A DNA stretch of 64,000 bases, taken from Pseudomonadota bacterium (GTDB taxonomy: Bacteria > Pseudomonadota > Gammaproteobacteria > Burkholderiales > Burkholderiaceae_C). A program made the position numbers and the translations under genes. The DNA is taken from the NCBI GenBank assembly GCA_023442945.1, contig JAEZWW010000026.1:124001-188000 (forward strand). The letters run 5' to 3'. Under the pieces are notes generated by a model that ran no database searches, was not told the DNA's origin, and saw nothing but the letters and a program-made list of their open reading frames with translations. Shown in pieces: positions 1 through 8,659 of this stretch. Within the stretch, counting starts at the first letter, position 1. Every line of letters begins with the position of its first letter.

Positions 1-473
1 GCCCGGCCTACTTCGTTCCGGAAAGCAAGGGGCTGAACGACCTGCTGCGCGCTTTCCGCGTCAATCGCAACCACCTGGCCATCGTGGTCGACGAGTTCGG
101 CCGCACGGCGGGGTTGATCACCATCGAAGACGTGCTGGAGCAGATCGTTGGCGAGATCGAGGACGAATTCGACATCGACGGCGACGACGGCGACATCTTC
201 GCGCTGGCCGACAACACCTGGCGCGTGGCCGGCGACACGCCGCTGGAGCGGGTGGAAGAGCAGTTCGGGGTCGAGTTGGACCCGGAGCCGGACGGTGACC
301 TGGATGTGGACTTCGACACCATCGGCGGCCTGATCGCGCACCGCATGGGCCATGTGCCCAAGCGCGGCGAACGCCACAACGTCGGCGGCCTGGAATTCCT
401 GACCCTGCACACCAAGGGTGGGGCGGTGCGCTGGTTCAAGGTGTCGCGCCTGCCGCTGCACCCGCACGGCTGA
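1..473 (+). CDS. corC: CorC/HlyC-family transporter-associated protein, C-terminal part
   Basis: The reading frame is open from the window edge (first full codon at base 3), so the N-terminus lies outside. The visible 156 residues hold the end of the CBS-pair region, with VVDEFGRTAGLITIEDVLE typical of the second CBS domain. A short acidic linker follows, then the CorC_HlyC C-terminal domain (GGLIAHRMGHVPKRGE). Family members are cytosolic CBS proteins linked to Mg2+/Co2+ efflux and often sit directly upstream of lnt, as here, with a gap of only 22 bases. The family call is firm; the transport role is known only from homologues. Confidence 0.9.
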   Translation, partial: PAYFVPESKGLNDLLRAFRVNRNHLAIVVDEFGRTAGLITIEDVLEQIVGEIEDEFDIDGDDGDIFALADNTWRVAGDTPLERVEEQFGVELDPEPDGDLDVDFDTIGGLIAHRMGHVPKRGERHNVGGLEFLTLHTKGGAVRWFKVSRLPLHPHG

Positions 474-495
474 TCCCGGAAAGAAAGCCCCCGCC

Positions 496-2118
496 ATGCG
501 ACGCACCCGTGGGATGGCCATGGCGCTGGCTGCGCTGGTCGCGGGTTGGGCGCAGGCGCTGTCGATCAGCGACCCCTTCACCGGCCAGACGCACGGCTGG
601 TTGCAGATGTTGAGCCTGGCGGCGCTGGTCGGCCTGCTGATGGCCGTCGTCAACGCGCGCGCCAGCGAGCACGGCCAGCCCGGCGCGCGGCGGCGCCCGC
701 GTACCGTCCTGTGCGGCGCGGGGATCGGCTGGCTGTTTGGCCTGGGCTGGCTGGCCGGCACCTTCTGGTGGCTCTTCATCTCCATGCACACCTACGGCGG
801 GCTGAACGCCGCACTGGCGGTGCTGGCGGTGTTGGCCCTGGCAGGCTTTCTGGCGCTGTACTACGCAGCGGCGTCGGCGGCTTTCGTCGCGCTGGTGTCG
901 GCGCGCGCGCTGGCGCAGCGGCCGGTGGCGGTGGCGCTGCTGTTCGCCGTGCTGTGGACCCTGGCCGAGCTGGCGCGCGGCACCTGGCTGACCGGCTTTC
1001 CCTGGGGCGCGGGCGGCTACGCCCATGTCGACGGCCTGCTGGCCTTCCTGCCGCGCTACGTGGGCGTCTACGGCCTGGGCGGGATCGCCGTTGCCTTGGC
1101 CGCGCTGTTGGCGCTGGCGCCCCAGCTGCGCTGGCGCAGCGTCCGCACCTGGATCGGCGCCGCAGCGGTGCTGCTGGTGGCGGGTGGCCTGTGGGCCGTG
1201 CGTGCCAACGCCCTCAACACCGGGTCGCCCGGCGTGGCGCAAGTTGAGATGGCCATGGACGTGGCACTGATGCAGGGCAACATCCCGCAGGACGAAAAAT
1301 TCGTGCCTGGCCGCGGCATCGCCGATTCGCTGCGCTGGTACGGCGAACAGTTGGAGGCCAATACCGCCAGCCTGATCGTTGGGCCGGAAACCGCCGTCCC
1401 GCTGCTGCCGCGCCAGTTGCCCGAAGGCTTTTGGGACGCTCTGGTCGCGCGCTTTCAGAAGCCGGGGCAGGCGGCCCTGGTGGGCATTCCGCTGGGCGAT
1501 ATGGAAACCGGGTACACCAATTCGGTGGTCGGCCTGGCGCCGGGGCAGGCTGCGGTCTACCGCTACGACAAGCACCACCTGGTCCCGTTTGGCGAATTCA
1601 TCCCGCCGCTGTTTCGCTGGTTCACCGAGATGATGAACATCCCGCTGGGCGACTTTGCTCGCGGCGGCGTGGGCCAGCCCTCCTTTGTCTGGCAGAACCA
1701 GCGGCTGGCGCCCAACGTCTGTTACGAGGATTTGTTTGGCGAGGAGCTGGCCGCCCGCTTTGCCAACCCGGCGCTGGCGCCCACGGCTTTCGTCAACGTC
1801 AGCAACATCGCCTGGTTTGGTGATTCGGTGGCGATCGACCAGCACCTGGCCATCAGCCGCATGCGCGCGCTGGAGTTCGAGCGCCCCATGCTGCGCGCCA
1901 CCAACACCGGCGCCACGGCCATCATCGACCACCGTGGCATCGTCACGCACCGGCTGCCGCGGCTCACCCGCGGGGTGCTGCACGGCCACTTCGAGGGCCG
2001 CACCGGCATCACGCCGTTCGCCCGCTGGGCGGCTGTGGCGGGCCAATGGCCGCTGTGGATCGTTTGCGCCGGCGCTGCGCTGGCCTTGGGCTGGGGCTTG
2101 CGCCGCACGCGGTCCTGA
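496..2118 (+). CDS. lnt: Apolipoprotein N-acyltransferase
   Basis: Inner-membrane enzyme that N-acylates the lipid-modified cysteine of lipoproteins, the last step of lipoprotein maturation. The frame is open from 418, but I start at ATG 496 because GGAAAG lies just upstream and the next residues begin the first membrane segment. This gives 540 residues, close to the family norm. The first ~250 residues hold several hydrophobic segments; the nitrilase-like domain follows. The Glu-Lys-Cys triad is visible: E298 in GPETAVPLL, K359 in DKHHLVPFGE and C409 in PNVCYEDLFGEE. It probably forms an operon with corC upstream. Confidence 0.95.
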   Translation: MRRTRGMAMALAALVAGWAQALSISDPFTGQTHGWLQMLSLAALVGLLMAVVNARASEHGQPGARRRPRTVLCGAGIGWLFGLGWLAGTFWWLFISMHTYGGLNAALAVLAVLALAGFLALYYAAASAAFVALVSARALAQRPVAVALLFAVLWTLAELARGTWLTGFPWGAGGYAHVDGLLAFLPRYVGVYGLGGIAVALAALLALAPQLRWRSVRTWIGAAAVLLVAGGLWAVRANALNTGSPGVAQVEMAMDVALMQGNIPQDEKFVPGRGIADSLRWYGEQLEANTASLIVGPETAVPLLPRQLPEGFWDALVARFQKPGQAALVGIPLGDMETGYTNSVVGLAPGQAAVYRYDKHHLVPFGEFIPPLFRWFTEMMNIPLGDFARGGVGQPSFVWQNQRLAPNVCYEDLFGEELAARFANPALAPTAFVNVSNIAWFGDSVAIDQHLAISRMRALEFERPMLRATNTGATAIIDHRGIVTHRLPRLTRGVLHGHFEGRTGITPFARWAAVAGQWPLWIVCAGAALALGWGLRRTRS

Positions 2119-2175
2119 ATACACCCCTGGTGTCAGTAGGCACGGGTATCCGCCGGCAAGGCACAATTGGGCCCC

Positions 2176-2709
2176 ATGGCTGAATCTTTTTCCTACGAAC
2201 AACTGATTGCGTCCGGCGAAGGCCGCTTGTTTGGCCCCGACAGCGGCCGCCTGCCCCTGCCGCCCATGCTGATGTTCGACCGCATCACGCACATCGATCA
2301 GGACGGCGGTGCGCACGGCCTGGGCCGTGTGGTGGCCGAGCTGGACATCAAGCCGGACCTGTGGTTTTTCGCCTGCCACTTCGAAGGTGATCCGGTCATG
2401 CCCGGTTGCCTGGGCCTGGACGCCATGTGGCAGCTGATCGGCTTTTACCTGACCTGGCTGCGCCTGCCTGGGCGCGGGCGCGCGCTGGGCGCGGGTGAAG
2501 TCAAGTTCACCGGCGAGGTGGGCCCCGACGTCAAACGCGTGACATACGAGATTGATATCAAGCGGGTCATCAAGCGCAAGCTGACCATGGCCATTGGCGA
2601 CGCCCGCCTGCTGGCCGACGGCAAGGAGATTTACGTGGCCAACGATCTGCGGGTGGGCCTGTTCGGAAAAGACGCGGCGGGGGAAGCCCCGGCCGGCGGC
2701 GCATCATGA
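2176..2709 (+). CDS. fabA: 3-hydroxydecanoyl-ACP dehydratase/isomerase
   Basis: Hotdog-fold dehydratase that makes trans-2-decenoyl-ACP and isomerises it to the cis-3 form, starting unsaturated fatty acid synthesis in the cytosol. The start is ATG 2176; a TTG three codons earlier is in frame but less likely. The product is 177 residues, near the usual ~171. Catalytic H68 (FACHFEGDPVMPG) and D82 (CLGLDAMWQ) are present. The stop codon overlaps the fabB start (ATGA), so the two are translationally coupled. This fabA-fabB pair is the standard anaerobic route for unsaturated fatty acids. Confidence 0.97.
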   Translation: MAESFSYEQLIASGEGRLFGPDSGRLPLPPMLMFDRITHIDQDGGAHGLGRVVAELDIKPDLWFFACHFEGDPVMPGCLGLDAMWQLIGFYLTWLRLPGRGRALGAGEVKFTGEVGPDVKRVTYEIDIKRVIKRKLTMAIGDARLLADGKEIYVANDLRVGLFGKDAAGEAPAGGAS

Positions 2710-3929
2710 AACGCCGCGTCGTGATCACCGGTGCGGGCATCGTCTCGTGCATCGGCAACGACTTGCAGACCGTGGAAAGCGCCCTGCGCGAAGGCCGATC
2801 CGGCATCAGCGCGGCGCCCGATTTCGCCGAATTGGGCCTGCGAAGCCAAGTGGCGGGCCGCCCCCAGATCGACCTGGAAGCGCGGCTGGACCGCAAGCAA
2901 CTGCGCTTCATGGGCGATGCCGCGGCCTACGCGCACATCGCACTGGCCGACGCCATCGCTCAGGCCGGCCTGACGCCCCAGCAGGTGTCGCATCCGCGCA
3001 CCGGGCTGATCATGGGTTCGGGCGGCGGCTCGCCCGCCAACCAGATCGAGGCCGCTGACACGCTGCGCAGCAAAGGTATTCGCCGCGTCGGGCCGTACCA
3101 GGTCACGCGCTGCATGAGCAGCACGGTGTCGGCCTGCCTGTCCACGCACTTCCACATCAAGGGCATCAACTACTCCATCACCTCGGCGTGCAGCACTTCG
3201 GCGCACTGCATCGGCTCGGCGGCGCAGCAGATCGCCTGGGGCATGCAGGACGTGATGTTCGCCGGCGGCGGCGAAGAGCTGTCCTGGGGCATGGCGCTGC
3301 TGTTCGACGGCATGGGCGCCATGTCGAGCAAGCGCAACGACGATCCGACGCACGCGTCGCGCGCGTACGACGCCGACCGTGACGGCTTTGTCATCGCCGG
3401 CGGCGGCGGGGCCGTGGTGCTGGAATCGCTGGAGCACGCGCAGGCGCGTGGCGCCACCATCCTGGGTGAAGTGGTCGGTTTTGGCGCCACCAGCGACGGC
3501 GCCGACATGGTCGCACCCTCGGGCGAAGGCGCCGTGGCCTGCATGCGCCAGGCCATCGAAGGCCTGGAAGGCCCGATCGACTACATCAACACCCACGGCA
3601 CCTCCACGCCCGTGGGCGACGTGCCCGAGCTGAAGGCCATGCGCACTGTGTTCGGTGACGGCAAAGTGCCGCCTTTCTCGTCCACCAAATCGCTCACCGG
3701 CCATTCGCTGGGAGCCACCGGTGTGCAGGAGGCGATCTACTGCCTGCTCATGCTGCAAAAGGGCTTCATCGCCGGCTCGGCCAACGTCGACACCCCCGAC
3801 GCCGCCGTGGGCGACCTGCCGCTGGTCACCGCTACGCGCGACGCAGATCTGCGCCAGGTGCTGTCCAACAGCTTCGGCTTTGGCGGCACCAACGCCAGCC
3901 TGGTGCTGCGGCGCTGGGACGGAGCCTGA
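2706..3929 (+). CDS. fabB: Beta-ketoacyl-ACP synthase I
   Basis: Condensing enzyme that elongates the cis-3-decenoyl-ACP made by FabA. It has 407 residues, full length for the family. The Cys-His-His active site is intact: C162 in TSACSTSAHC, H297 in NTHGTSTPVGD and H333 in KSLTGHSLGA. The gene starts inside the fabA stop codon. A copy of the dispersed repeat lies just after its stop. Confidence 0.97.
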   Translation: MKRRVVITGAGIVSCIGNDLQTVESALREGRSGISAAPDFAELGLRSQVAGRPQIDLEARLDRKQLRFMGDAAAYAHIALADAIAQAGLTPQQVSHPRTGLIMGSGGGSPANQIEAADTLRSKGIRRVGPYQVTRCMSSTVSACLSTHFHIKGINYSITSACSTSAHCIGSAAQQIAWGMQDVMFAGGGEELSWGMALLFDGMGAMSSKRNDDPTHASRAYDADRDGFVIAGGGGAVVLESLEHAQARGATILGEVVGFGATSDGADMVAPSGEGAVACMRQAIEGLEGPIDYINTHGTSTPVGDVPELKAMRTVFGDGKVPPFSSTKSLTGHSLGATGVQEAIYCLLMLQKGFIAGSANVDTPDAAVGDLPLVTATRDADLRQVLSNSFGFGGTNASLVLRRWDGA

Positions 3930-3951
3930 GCGGCGGCGCATCGGCTGCTGT

Positions 3952-3998
3952 AAAAAATATAGCTGCTTGCGCTGATGGTTGTAGGGTTGCTGGCCTAT
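3952..3998 (-). repeat. Dispersed short repeat, copy 1
   Basis: Minus-orientation copy of the window-wide repeat. On the plus strand it reads ATAGCTGCTTGCGC, then TGTAGGG and TGGCC, in the gap after fabB. The A-rich end (TAAAAAATAT) faces fabB. Confidence 0.7.
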
Positions 3999-4017
3999 TT
4001 GGCCTGAATATTTGGCG

Positions 4018-4059
4018 CGCCGCCTGTTGGCGGCGAAATGCGCGTCGCCCCGCTAAAAT
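4018..4059 (+). promoter_or_regulatory. Hairpin and possible -10 upstream of glyQ
   Basis: A perfect 7-bp inverted repeat with a 4-nt loop (4018-4035) is followed by TAAAAT at 4054-4059, which would fit a -10 element for glyQ. No good -35 sits at standard spacing, so the promoter assignment is weak. Confidence 0.3.
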
Positions 4060-4179
4060 CAACGGTTTGCCCGTGCGGCGGCGCTTGTGACGGCCTGCTG
4101 GCCAAGCCGCCCGGCGCAGACCCCGCTTCCTGGACGGTGCCCGCTGACGGCGGCACGCCGTTTTGAAACCTGCCACGCC

Positions 4180-5109
4180 ATGCTCAGCTTCCAACAAATC
4201 ATCCTCACGCTCCAGCAGTACTGGGCCGACCAGGGCTGCGCGCTCTTGCAGCCTTACGACATGGAAGTGGGCGCTGGCACCTCGCACACCGCGACCTTTC
4301 TGCGCGCCATCGGGCCGGAGCCGTGGAAGGCCGCCTACGTGCAGCCCAGCCGCCGGCCCAAGGACGGCCGCTATGGCGAGAACCCCAACCGCGGCCAGCA
4401 TTACTACCAGTACCAGGTGGTGCTCAAGCCCGCGCCGGCCAACATCCTGGACCTGTACCTCGGCAGCTTGGAAGCGCTCGGGTTCGACTTGAAAAAGAAC
4501 GATATCCGCTTTGTGGAAGACGACTGGGAGAACCCCACGCTGGGCGCCTGGGGCCTGGGCTGGGAGGTGTGGCTGAACGGCATGGAGGTGACGCAGTTCA
4601 CCTATTTCCAGCAGGTCGGCGGCATCGATTGCAAGCCCGCGACCGGCGAAATCACCTACGGCCTGGAGCGCCTGGCCATGTACCTGCAGGGCGTCGAAAA
4701 CATGTACGACCTGGTCTGGACGGTGGATGGCGACGGCCGCCAACTGAGCTATGGCGACGTGTTCCACCAGAACGAGGTCGAGCAGTCCGCGTACAACTTC
4801 GAGCATTCCGACGCCGACTTCCTGTTCACCGCTTTCGCCGCGCACGAGAAGCAGGCGCAGCACCTGATCGAGCAGCAGCTCGCGCTGCCCGCGTACGAAC
4901 AGGTGTTGAAAGCCGCGCATACCTTCAACCTGCTGGACGCGCGCGGTGCCATCAGCGTGACCGAGCGCGCCGCCTACATCGGCCGCATCCGCAACCTGGC
5001 GCGCGCGGTGGCGCAAAGCTACTACGACAGCCGCGAGCGCCTGGGCTTCCCGCTGGCGCCGCGCGAATGGGTGGCGCAGCTGGAGCCGCGCGCCAAGAAG
5101 GCCGCCTGA
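4180..5109 (+). CDS. glyQ: Glycyl-tRNA synthetase alpha subunit
   Basis: Catalytic subunit of the bacterial heterotetrameric glycyl-tRNA synthetase, which charges tRNA-Gly in the cytosol. The frame runs from 4087, but ATG 4180 begins the typical MLSFQQIILTLQQYW N-terminus and gives 309 residues, normal for GlyQ. Class II signatures are visible, such as YVQPSRRPKDGRYGENPNR. It is followed 76 bases later by glyS, its obligate partner. Confidence 0.98.
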   Translation: MLSFQQIILTLQQYWADQGCALLQPYDMEVGAGTSHTATFLRAIGPEPWKAAYVQPSRRPKDGRYGENPNRGQHYYQYQVVLKPAPANILDLYLGSLEALGFDLKKNDIRFVEDDWENPTLGAWGLGWEVWLNGMEVTQFTYFQQVGGIDCKPATGEITYGLERLAMYLQGVENMYDLVWTVDGDGRQLSYGDVFHQNEVEQSAYNFEHSDADFLFTAFAAHEKQAQHLIEQQLALPAYEQVLKAAHTFNLLDARGAISVTERAAYIGRIRNLARAVAQSYYDSRERLGFPLAPREWVAQLEPRAKKAA

Positions 5110-5185
5110 AGCGCCGCCTGCCCCCGATCTGAACCTGCCCCGTGCGGCGCCCGCGCGCGCCGCCCCCGATGGAAACCCCACACAC

Positions 5186-7312
5186 ATGACCCCGCAGAAT
5201 CTTCTGGTCGAACTCTTCGTGGAAGAGCTGCCGCCCAAGGCGCTCAAGAAACTGGGCGAAGCCTTTGCCCAGCAGCTGGCCGACCAGCTGAAGGCGCAAG
5301 GCCTGGCCGCGGCCGACGCGATCGTTACCCCCTTCGCCAGCCCGCGCCGCCTGGCCGCGCACATCACGCAGGTGGTAGGCAAGGCCGCCGACAAGGCGGT
5401 GCAGCAAAAGCTGATGCCGGTGGCCGTCGGCCTGGATGCCAGCGGCAACGCCACGCCCGCGCTGATCAAGAAGCTGGCCGCGCTGGGCGCCGATGTGTCG
5501 GTCGTGCCGCAGCTCCAACGCGCCATGGACGGCAAGGCCGAAGCGCTGTTCTACGACAGCGTGGTCGGCGGCGTCACGCTGGAAGCCGGCTTGCAAAAGG
5601 CGTTGCACGAAGCCATCACCAAGCTGCCGATCCCCAAGGTCATGACCTACCAGCTGCAGGGCGGCGCTGAGCTGCCGGGCTGGACCAGCGTGCAGTTCGT
5701 GCGCCCGGCGCACGGACTGGTCGCGCTGCACGGCAGCTGCGTGGTGCCGGTCACCGCGCTGGGGCTGACGGCCGGCAACAGCACGCACGGCCACCGCTTT
5801 GAGGCCAAGGCCGACCCGATCGCCATTGCCGATGCCGACAGCTACGCCGCCACGCTGCGCGACAAGGGCGCCGTCATCGCCAGCTTTGACGAGCGCCGTG
5901 CGGACATTGCTTCGCAATTGAAATCGGCTGCGGCCCTAGCAGGACCTGCGCTGGCAGCTATAGAAGATGAAGCGCTTTTGGACGAGGTGACGGCCCTGGT
6001 CGAGCGCCCGAACGTGCTGGTCTGCCAGTTCGAGCCCGAATTTCTGGCCGTGCCGCAGGAATGCCTGATCCTGACGATGAAGGCCAACCAGAAGTACTTC
6101 CCGCTGCTGGACGCCGCTGGCAAGCTGACGCACCAGTTCCTGGTGGTCAGCAACATCAGCCCACAAGACACCAGCGCCGTGGTGGGTGGCAACGAGCGCG
6201 TGGTGCGCCCGCGCCTGGCCGACGCCAAGTTCTTCTTTGACCAGGACCGCAAGAAACCGCTGGCCAGCCGCGTTGAGCAACTGGGCAAGGTCGTGTACCA
6301 CAACAAGCTGGGCACGCAGGGTGAGCGCGTCGAGCGCGTGCGCGCCATCGCCAAGGCGATTGCCACGCAGCTCGGCATGTCGGCCGAGCAGCAACAGCAG
6401 GTCGACCAGGCCGCGCAGCTGGCCAAGACCGATTTGGTGACCGACATGGTCGGCGAATTCCCTGAGCTGCAAGGCACCATGGGCCGCTACTACGCGCTGA
6501 ACGACGGCTTGCCCCAAGCCGTGGCCGACGCGATTGAAGACCATTACAAACCGCGCTTTGCCGGCGACGAATTGCCGCGCGGCGACATCGGCGTGGTGGT
6601 GGCGCTGGCCGACAAGCTGGAGACGCTGGTCGGCATGTTCGGCATCGGCAACCTGCCCACCGGCGACCGCGACCCGTTTGCGCTGCGGCGCCATGCGCTG
6701 GGCGTGATCCGCATGCTGGTCGAAAAGCAGTTGCCGCTGGATCTGAACCAGCTGCTGGCCAGCGCTGTGCCCGCGTTCGGCGACAAGATCAGCGACGCCA
6801 CGCCGGCGCTGATCGACTTCAACTACGACCGCATGGCCGGCAGCCTGCGCGACGACGGCTTCAGCGCGCAAGAGGTCGATGCCGTGCTCAGCCTGCGCCC
6901 GCAGCGCCTGCTGGAAGTGGCCCAGCGCCTGCAAGCCGTGCGCGCGTTCGCGCAGTTGCCCGAAGCCCCCGCCCTGGCCGCCGCCAACAAGCGCGTCGGC
7001 AACATCCTCAAGAAGGCCGATGGCGAAGTCGGCAGCACCGTCAAGCCGGAGCTGCTGCAAGAAGACGCCGAAAAGGCCCTCTACGCCGCGCTGCAAAGCG
7101 TCGCGCCGCAGGCCAATGCCGCGTTTGACGCCGGCGATTACACCGCCAGCCTGCGCGCCCTGGCCGCGCTGAAAGGCCCGGTCGATGCCTTCTTTGACGG
7201 CGTGATGGTCAACGCCGACGACGCCGCGCTCAAGGCCAACCGGCTGGCGCTGCTGCAGCAATTGCACCAAGCCATGAACCGCGTGGCCGACTTGTCGCGC
7301 CTGGCCGCATGA
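5186..7312 (+). CDS. glyS: Glycyl-tRNA synthetase beta subunit
   Basis: Beta subunit that binds and helps recognise tRNA-Gly; 708 residues, usual length. The N-terminus (LLVELFVEELPPKALKKLG) and the HD-like central region (YYALNDGLPQAVADAI) match the family. Residues about 248-264 are encoded by an in-frame copy of the dispersed repeat (5928-5975) in what appears to be a variable linker before LLDEVTALVERP. The reading frame stays open, so the protein should be functional. The stop overlaps the start of the next gene (ATGA). Confidence 0.97.
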   Translation: MTPQNLLVELFVEELPPKALKKLGEAFAQQLADQLKAQGLAAADAIVTPFASPRRLAAHITQVVGKAADKAVQQKLMPVAVGLDASGNATPALIKKLAALGADVSVVPQLQRAMDGKAEALFYDSVVGGVTLEAGLQKALHEAITKLPIPKVMTYQLQGGAELPGWTSVQFVRPAHGLVALHGSCVVPVTALGLTAGNSTHGHRFEAKADPIAIADADSYAATLRDKGAVIASFDERRADIASQLKSAAALAGPALAAIEDEALLDEVTALVERPNVLVCQFEPEFLAVPQECLILTMKANQKYFPLLDAAGKLTHQFLVVSNISPQDTSAVVGGNERVVRPRLADAKFFFDQDRKKPLASRVEQLGKVVYHNKLGTQGERVERVRAIAKAIATQLGMSAEQQQQVDQAAQLAKTDLVTDMVGEFPELQGTMGRYYALNDGLPQAVADAIEDHYKPRFAGDELPRGDIGVVVALADKLETLVGMFGIGNLPTGDRDPFALRRHALGVIRMLVEKQLPLDLNQLLASAVPAFGDKISDATPALIDFNYDRMAGSLRDDGFSAQEVDAVLSLRPQRLLEVAQRLQAVRAFAQLPEAPALAAANKRVGNILKKADGEVGSTVKPELLQEDAEKALYAALQSVAPQANAAFDAGDYTASLRALAALKGPVDAFFDGVMVNADDAALKANRLALLQQLHQAMNRVADLSRLAA
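5928..5975 (+). repeat. Dispersed short repeat, copy 2, inside glyS
   Basis: Reads CGGCCCTAG, then CCTGCGCTGGCAGCTATAGAAG, in frame within glyS. It matches the intergenic copies at the GGCCCTAG, GCGC and CAGCTAT blocks with the same spacing. Confidence 0.6.
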
Positions 7313-7971
7313 CGGACGGCGGGGCCGACGCCGCGCCCCGGCCGAACTGGCGCGGCTTGGCCTGGGCGCTGCTGCCGCCAATCGCCGTGCTGCTGCTGCG
7401 CGCCGCGCTGCAGGCACAGACCGATGAGGCGACGGCGAGCCTGAACGCCGTGCACGCGGCGACCCTGGTCACCACGCCGGGCGAGGCGATGTGGGCCGCC
7501 GCACGGCCCTTTGTTCTGACGCTCGTGACGGCGCTGGTCGTGATCGGCGCTGCCGTGGTCTGGATCCGCCGCGGCGTGCGCCACCACGGCTGGGCGCGCA
7601 TGCGCTCGCGCGTGATCGGCGCTTGGGTCGCGTTGTGTTTGATCGCCGCCGGTGCGCTGCTGGCCCAGCACCTCAACCGCAGTGGCCGCCAGGTCGAGGC
7701 CGAGCGCCAGGGTGAAGTGCTGCTGGTGCGCGAAGTGCGCCCCAGCGAACGCAGCGTGGGCGGTGCCGAGGTCTACTTGCAGCTGCCCGGTGACGCTGCG
7801 CCGGTGCACCTGCTGGCCGAGGGCCAGCCCGCCACCCGTTTCCCGCCCAAGAGCACGGTGCGCCTGCAGACCGAGCGCGGGCGCTGGTGGGGCCGCTGGG
7901 GCACAGTCACGCCGCTCGCGCTGCCCGCATCGCCCGCATCGGCCACACCGCCCGCAGCCGGCAACGGATAA
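7309..7971 (+). CDS. Membrane protein of unknown function
   Basis: 220-residue protein that I do not recognise. Three hydrophobic segments are visible, near residues 18-33, 62-84 (FVLTLVTALVVIGAAVVWI) and 101-120 (VIGAWVALCLIAAGALLAQ). A soluble, probably extracytoplasmic C-terminal part of about 95 residues follows, ending in an Ala/Pro-rich tail. Its start codon overlaps the glyS stop, so translation is coupled. The gmhB gene begins 7 bases after its stop, so it sits in one transcription unit with glyS and gmhB. Codon use resembles its neighbours, which supports a real gene. Confidence 0.75.
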   Translation: MTDGGADAAPRPNWRGLAWALLPPIAVLLLRAALQAQTDEATASLNAVHAATLVTTPGEAMWAAARPFVLTLVTALVVIGAAVVWIRRGVRHHGWARMRSRVIGAWVALCLIAAGALLAQHLNRSGRQVEAERQGEVLLVREVRPSERSVGGAEVYLQLPGDAAPVHLLAEGQPATRFPPKSTVRLQTERGRWWGRWGTVTPLALPASPASATPPAAGNG

Positions 7972-7978
7972 TCGGCGC

Positions 7979-8596
7979 ATGAAACTGGTCATCGTTGATC
8001 GGGACGGCACGGTTTGCGTCGAGCGCGAAGGCTACATCCAGACGCCCGACGAGTGGGAGCCGCTGCCCGGCGCGCTGGACGCCATCGCGCGGCTGAACCA
8101 CGCGGGCTTTCACGTTGTCGTTGCGGCCAACATGCCCGGGCTGGGGCGTGGGCTGTTCGACATGGCGGCCCTCAACGCCATCCACACCAAGATGGCCAAG
8201 CAGCTGGGCGCCCTGGGCGCGCGCATCGAAGCGGTGTTCTTCTGCCCGCACGCGCCCGACGACGGCTGCACCTGCCGCAAGCCCGCGCCGGGGCTGTTCC
8301 ACAAGATCGGCGAGCGCTACAAGGTCGACCTGAAACTGGTGCACGCCGTGGGCAACAGCCTGGCCGACGTGCAGGCCGCGCAAGCCGCTGGCTGCGTGCC
8401 GCACCTGGTGCTGACCGGCCGCCACGCGCCCGCGGCCGACCAGCCGCTGCCGCCCGCGTACCCGGCGGCCACGCGCGTGCACGCCGACCTGGCCGCCTTC
8501 GCCACCGCCTTCATCGCCGAGCAGGAGGCCGCGGCCGAAGCCCTGGCCGCACTGGCGCCGGGCACCGCCCCGGCAGGTGTTGCCGCGGCCCCATGA
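7979..8596 (+). CDS. gmhB: GmhB-like HAD phosphatase with altered motifs
   Basis: Homologue of D-glycero-beta-D-manno-heptose 1,7-bisphosphate 7-phosphatase, which acts in ADP-heptose synthesis for the LPS core. Start is ATG 7979; 205 residues. Motif I (VDRDGT), the Zn-binding CPH...CTC set and the motif III lysine (CRKPAPG) are intact. Two motifs differ from the family: motif II, normally TNQSG, reads AANMPG, and the motif IV Mg2+-ligand region, normally VGD, reads VGNSLAD. The residues are unambiguous in the DNA. Activity may therefore be weakened or changed. The protein also carries an Ala-rich C-terminal tail. A repeat copy follows the stop at once. Confidence 0.85.
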   Translation: MKLVIVDRDGTVCVEREGYIQTPDEWEPLPGALDAIARLNHAGFHVVVAANMPGLGRGLFDMAALNAIHTKMAKQLGALGARIEAVFFCPHAPDDGCTCRKPAPGLFHKIGERYKVDLKLVHAVGNSLADVQAAQAAGCVPHLVLTGRHAPAADQPLPPAYPAATRVHADLAAFATAFIAEQEAAAEALAALAPGTAPAGVAAAP

Positions 8597-8600
8597 ATGC

Positions 8601-8640
8601 TTTAAAAACGATAGCTGGTTGCGCAGATCCAGCTTGCGCC
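8601..8640 (-). repeat. Dispersed short repeat, copy 3
   Basis: Minus-orientation copy directly after the gmhB stop: TTTAAAAACGATAGCTGGTT then GCGCAGATCC. The distal half (the CTAGGGCC block) is missing or degraded. Confidence 0.55.
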
Positions 8641-8659
8641 ACCGCCTGATTTCTTATCT

